Assembly: GCA_029379215.1 (NCBI GenBank)
Contig: JAQYWO010000061.1
Span: 1-34,156, forward strand
From: Rhizonema sp. PD37
GTDB taxonomy: Bacteria > Cyanobacteriota > Cyanobacteriia > Cyanobacteriales > Nostocaceae
Length of the DNA stretch: 34,156 nucleotides
Direction of reading: 5' to 3'
Position numbers and translations under genes: made by a program
Part shown: piece by piece, positions 32,321 to 34,156 of the stretch
Layout of the letters: each line of letters begins with the position of its first letter
How positions within the stretch are numbered: the stretch's first letter is position 1
Notes under the pieces: generated by a model
Seen by the model: the letters and a program-made list of their open reading frames with translations, nothing else
Databases searched by the model: none
What the model was told of the DNA's origin: nothing

Positions 32321-32356
32321 AAGGGGAAATGGCAGATTCACCTTCCCCCTTATTTT
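32321..32356 (+). terminator. Terminator-like hairpin after the Ctp protease
   Basis: AAGGGGAA (32321-32328) pairs with TTCCCCCTT (32343-32351) with one bulged base, followed by ATTTT. Its position ~55 bp past the stop suits a rho-independent terminator. Confidence 0.6.
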
Positions 32357-32502
32357 AAAAGTGTAGATCAGTAAAAATTTACTTATCTACAGAGGCGAAC
32401 ACTCAAGATCAAGTATTACTTTGCATCCAAATGAGTAGTAAAGATCCTACTCCATACAGATGACAAAGTAATCTGTCAAGGCTGCAAATAAAATCTACTT
32501 TG

Positions 32503-32796
32503 TTAGCGATAGATGAGTCGCGCAGAGTTACGTCTTTCGTTCCAGACACAAGCTATTCTACGTACTCTTCCGTCACGCCGATTGCGAATTCGGTAGAGAT
32601 AACTATATCTCTCACCTCCGCCATATGTATTGCTAACTCTGCCACTGGAAGCACCAACTACCGCATAACCATTGTCTCTTATCAGATTATTACAAGTAAT
32701 CTCGCCATTTGCTGCATCAACAGGAAGTGTAGGTATCATACCTATGGAAATAGCAACAGAGCTAAATACAGTCATTAAAGCTTTTATTCGTTTCAT
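32503..32796 (-). CDS. Small secreted Arg/Tyr-rich protein
   Basis: A 97-residue protein with a signal peptide (MKRIKALMTVFSSVAISIGM, cleavage near VDA-AN at residue ~29). The mature part has two cysteines (ITCNNLI and RIACVWN), which could form a disulphide outside the cytoplasm, and a Gly/Ser/Tyr/Arg-rich centre (GGGERYSYLYRIRNRRDGR). I do not recognise a family. It converges on the protease gene; the terminator-like hairpin lies between them. Confidence 0.6.
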   Translation of the reverse strand: MKRIKALMTVFSSVAISIGMIPTLPVDAANGEITCNNLIRDNGYAVVGASSGRVSNTYGGGERYSYLYRIRNRRDGRVRRIACVWNERRNSARLIYR

Positions 32797-32990
32797 GGCT
32801 TTATTAGAAAAATATGAAATTAAATACTTTGATAACGTAAGTTAGTAGTCATGTAAATCAGTCATGGGGAATAAGAAGCAAAACAATTATTAATCCCCTT
32901 TTTGCTAAAAAATACTACGCATCGCATATGTATAAAAAGAATTGGGTTAGTAAGATAGAAATGGTTTCTTCAAATTGAGGAGTATCTGTC

Positions 32991-33470
32991 ATGTCTCCGC
33001 AAGAACATATTATTTTTAGAGAAGCAACTCCAGAGGAAGACTCACTTATAGCAGAGCATTTTTTCCGAATGTGGCTTGATAATGGTGTTAGTGAGGACGC
33101 TGTGGCAGTTGACTGGCATGATATTACACTCGATTATATTAAAGAAGCTCGTCGAGATAAATTTTACAAAGCTTTTGTTGCAGAGTTTAGTGGTCTAATT
33201 GTAGGTTCTACTGGTTGTCAACTATTTGCGGGTCTGTATCCAAATATTCTCCAGCCTCAGTACCGTAAATACGGATATATTTGGGGAGTTTACGTTGAAG
33301 CAAGATACCGCAGACAAGGAATTGCTAAGCAACTTATAAGTATGGCGATGGACTATTTGAAAGCGATCGCTTGTACACGAGTGATTCTCAACACTTCTCC
33401 ATTAGGTAAACCACTCTATGAAAGTTTAGGTTTCAACAATGGCAATGCTATGCAACTGGATTTAGTGTAA
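32991..33470 (+). CDS. GNAT family N-acetyltransferase
   Basis: A 159-residue GNAT-fold acetyltransferase. The acetyl-CoA-binding signature is IWGVYVEARYRRQGIAKQLI (97-116), with the R-x-x-G-x-A core (Arg107, Gly110, Ala112). The N-terminus IIFREATPEEDSLIAEHFFR is the usual first strand-helix, and LYESLGFNNGNAMQLDL is the usual C-terminal end. Complete in length for the family. The acceptor substrate is unknown. An AGGAG-like ribosome-binding site (TTGAGGAGTATC) lies ~10 nt before the ATG. No operon partner is seen. Confidence 0.85.
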   Translation: MSPQEHIIFREATPEEDSLIAEHFFRMWLDNGVSEDAVAVDWHDITLDYIKEARRDKFYKAFVAEFSGLIVGSTGCQLFAGLYPNILQPQYRKYGYIWGVYVEARYRRQGIAKQLISMAMDYLKAIACTRVILNTSPLGKPLYESLGFNNGNAMQLDLV

Positions 33471-33683
33471 GATTATTTTCGCAGATATCCATACTTAAAA
33501 AAAGGGTATCAGAGAGTTTTCATTAGGCGGATTTAAGCAACTTTACAATTCTGAGACGTCTGCTACAATTTTGTCAGTTTTGTGAACCTTACGTCAATAA
33601 TATAGAGAATCAGTGAAATTACCGTTGGTTATACCTTTAATATTTCTTTATGCTTTTATGTATGTAGTAAATGCATAAAGAAT

Positions 33684-34154
33684 ATGTTGATTCAAGAAAG
33701 AACTCAGTTAGAATCGGGACATGAGGAAGTTAAATTTTTACATACCCTTAAGGTAAAAAATACTCGAAATGGGCTTGCCTATGCAATAAAAGCAGTCTGC
33801 GAGTTTGCTAAGTGGGATTACGGTGAAGTTTGGATACCTTCTGAAGAAGGTACTGTTCTAGAAATTAGTCCTGTTTGGTACGTCAATAGCTCTATTGACA
33901 GTGCAACTGTCAATGCATTAGAGATGTTTCGCTTCTGTAGCGAAGGATTTGTAATGCCTCCAAACGTAGGCTTACAAGGAAGAGTTTGGTTATCCCAACA
34001 AGCTGAATGGATTTCCAATTTATCTACCCAGTCAGAAAGCTTTTTTCTCCGCAACAGAATTGCTAAAGCTTGCGGTGTTAAAACTGGGTTAGGTATTCCG
34101 CTCTTTATTAATCATGAATTTGAAGCAGTTCTTACCTTTTTTAAAAGTATTTAA
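33684..34154 (+). CDS. Short GAF-only protein, possibly truncated
   Basis: A 156-residue protein that is essentially one GAF domain: WDYGEVWIPSEEGTVLEISP, VGLQGRVWLSQQAEWISNLS and GLGIPLFINHEFEAVLTFF follow the order seen in sensor-kinase GAF modules of cyanobacteria. In such proteins the last strand normally continues into another helix and further domains. Here the frame stops after LTFFKSI, close to a T6/A4 run (ACCTTTTTTAAAAG) where a frameshift could occur, and the window ends two bases later. It may be a genuine single-domain protein, a frameshifted sensor or a sequencing error at a homopolymer. Other frames cannot be followed beyond the edge. Confidence 0.6.
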   Translation: MLIQERTQLESGHEEVKFLHTLKVKNTRNGLAYAIKAVCEFAKWDYGEVWIPSEEGTVLEISPVWYVNSSIDSATVNALEMFRFCSEGFVMPPNVGLQGRVWLSQQAEWISNLSTQSESFFLRNRIAKACGVKTGLGIPLFINHEFEAVLTFFKSI

Positions 34155-34156
34155 TC

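Noticed and set aside
1..34156. rRNA, tRNA or riboswitch genes
   Set aside because: No cloverleaf, rRNA segment or conserved riboswitch core was recognised by eye; the branched element at 6500-6594 lacks tRNA-like conserved positions.

Overview
The window looks like chromosomal DNA from a filamentous (Nostocales-type) cyanobacterium. The palindrome GCGATCGC (HIP1) recurs throughout. Genes typical of cyanobacteria are present: crtR, a CcaA-type carbonic anhydrase, DUF3122 and DUF3082 proteins, a pyruvate kinase with a C-terminal PEP-utilizer domain, and a multi-GAF chemoreceptor. Intergenic DNA is AT-rich and full of fold-back and short dispersed repeats. No rRNA, tRNA, CRISPR array or prophage was recognised.

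Layout. (1) 76-5355: three tandem FG-GAP/VCBS beta-propeller proteins of 7, 7 and 6 repeats, separated by long non-coding gaps. (2) 5525-7143, minus: a broken WGR/HEAT-repeat gene with an in-frame stop and a lost 3' end, a 95-bp branched fold-back element, and a secreted DUF3122 protein. (3) 7651-9746: a CbxX/CfxQ-type AAA+ ATPase with an unusual N-terminal beta-rich domain, converging on a GerMN-like lipoprotein. (4) 9933-14023, plus: a probable operon rsmA - ispE - DUF3082 - small membrane protein - class 3 lipase; the last two genes overlap by one base. (5) 14437-18460, minus: a three-GAF methyl-accepting protein followed by a CheW-REC (CheV-like) protein. Two of the GAF domains carry both cysteines expected of DXCF cyanobacteriochromes. 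(6) 19193-23747: pyk (minus), crtR (plus) and ccaA (minus); the last two converge on a perfect hairpin. (7) 24583-27121: a Ser/Thr kinase divergent from a membrane-anchored PstS-like protein. (8) 27122-29782: palindromic elements, a TetR regulator with candidate operators, a Tyr/Arg-rich secreted protein and a decayed tnpB. (9) 29920-34154: small secreted proteins, a carboxyl-terminal processing protease, a GNAT acetyltransferase and a short GAF-only protein at the window edge.

Housekeeping functions (ribosome maturation, isoprenoid precursors, glycolysis, carotenoid hydroxylation, CO2 fixation, envelope proteolysis) are interleaved with accessory and decaying material. The most interesting parts are the photoreceptor-like MCP/CheV pair with a divergent signalling tip, the AAA+ fusion, the propeller cluster, and the structured intergenic elements. 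All functional calls rest on motif recognition by eye; no database search was run.
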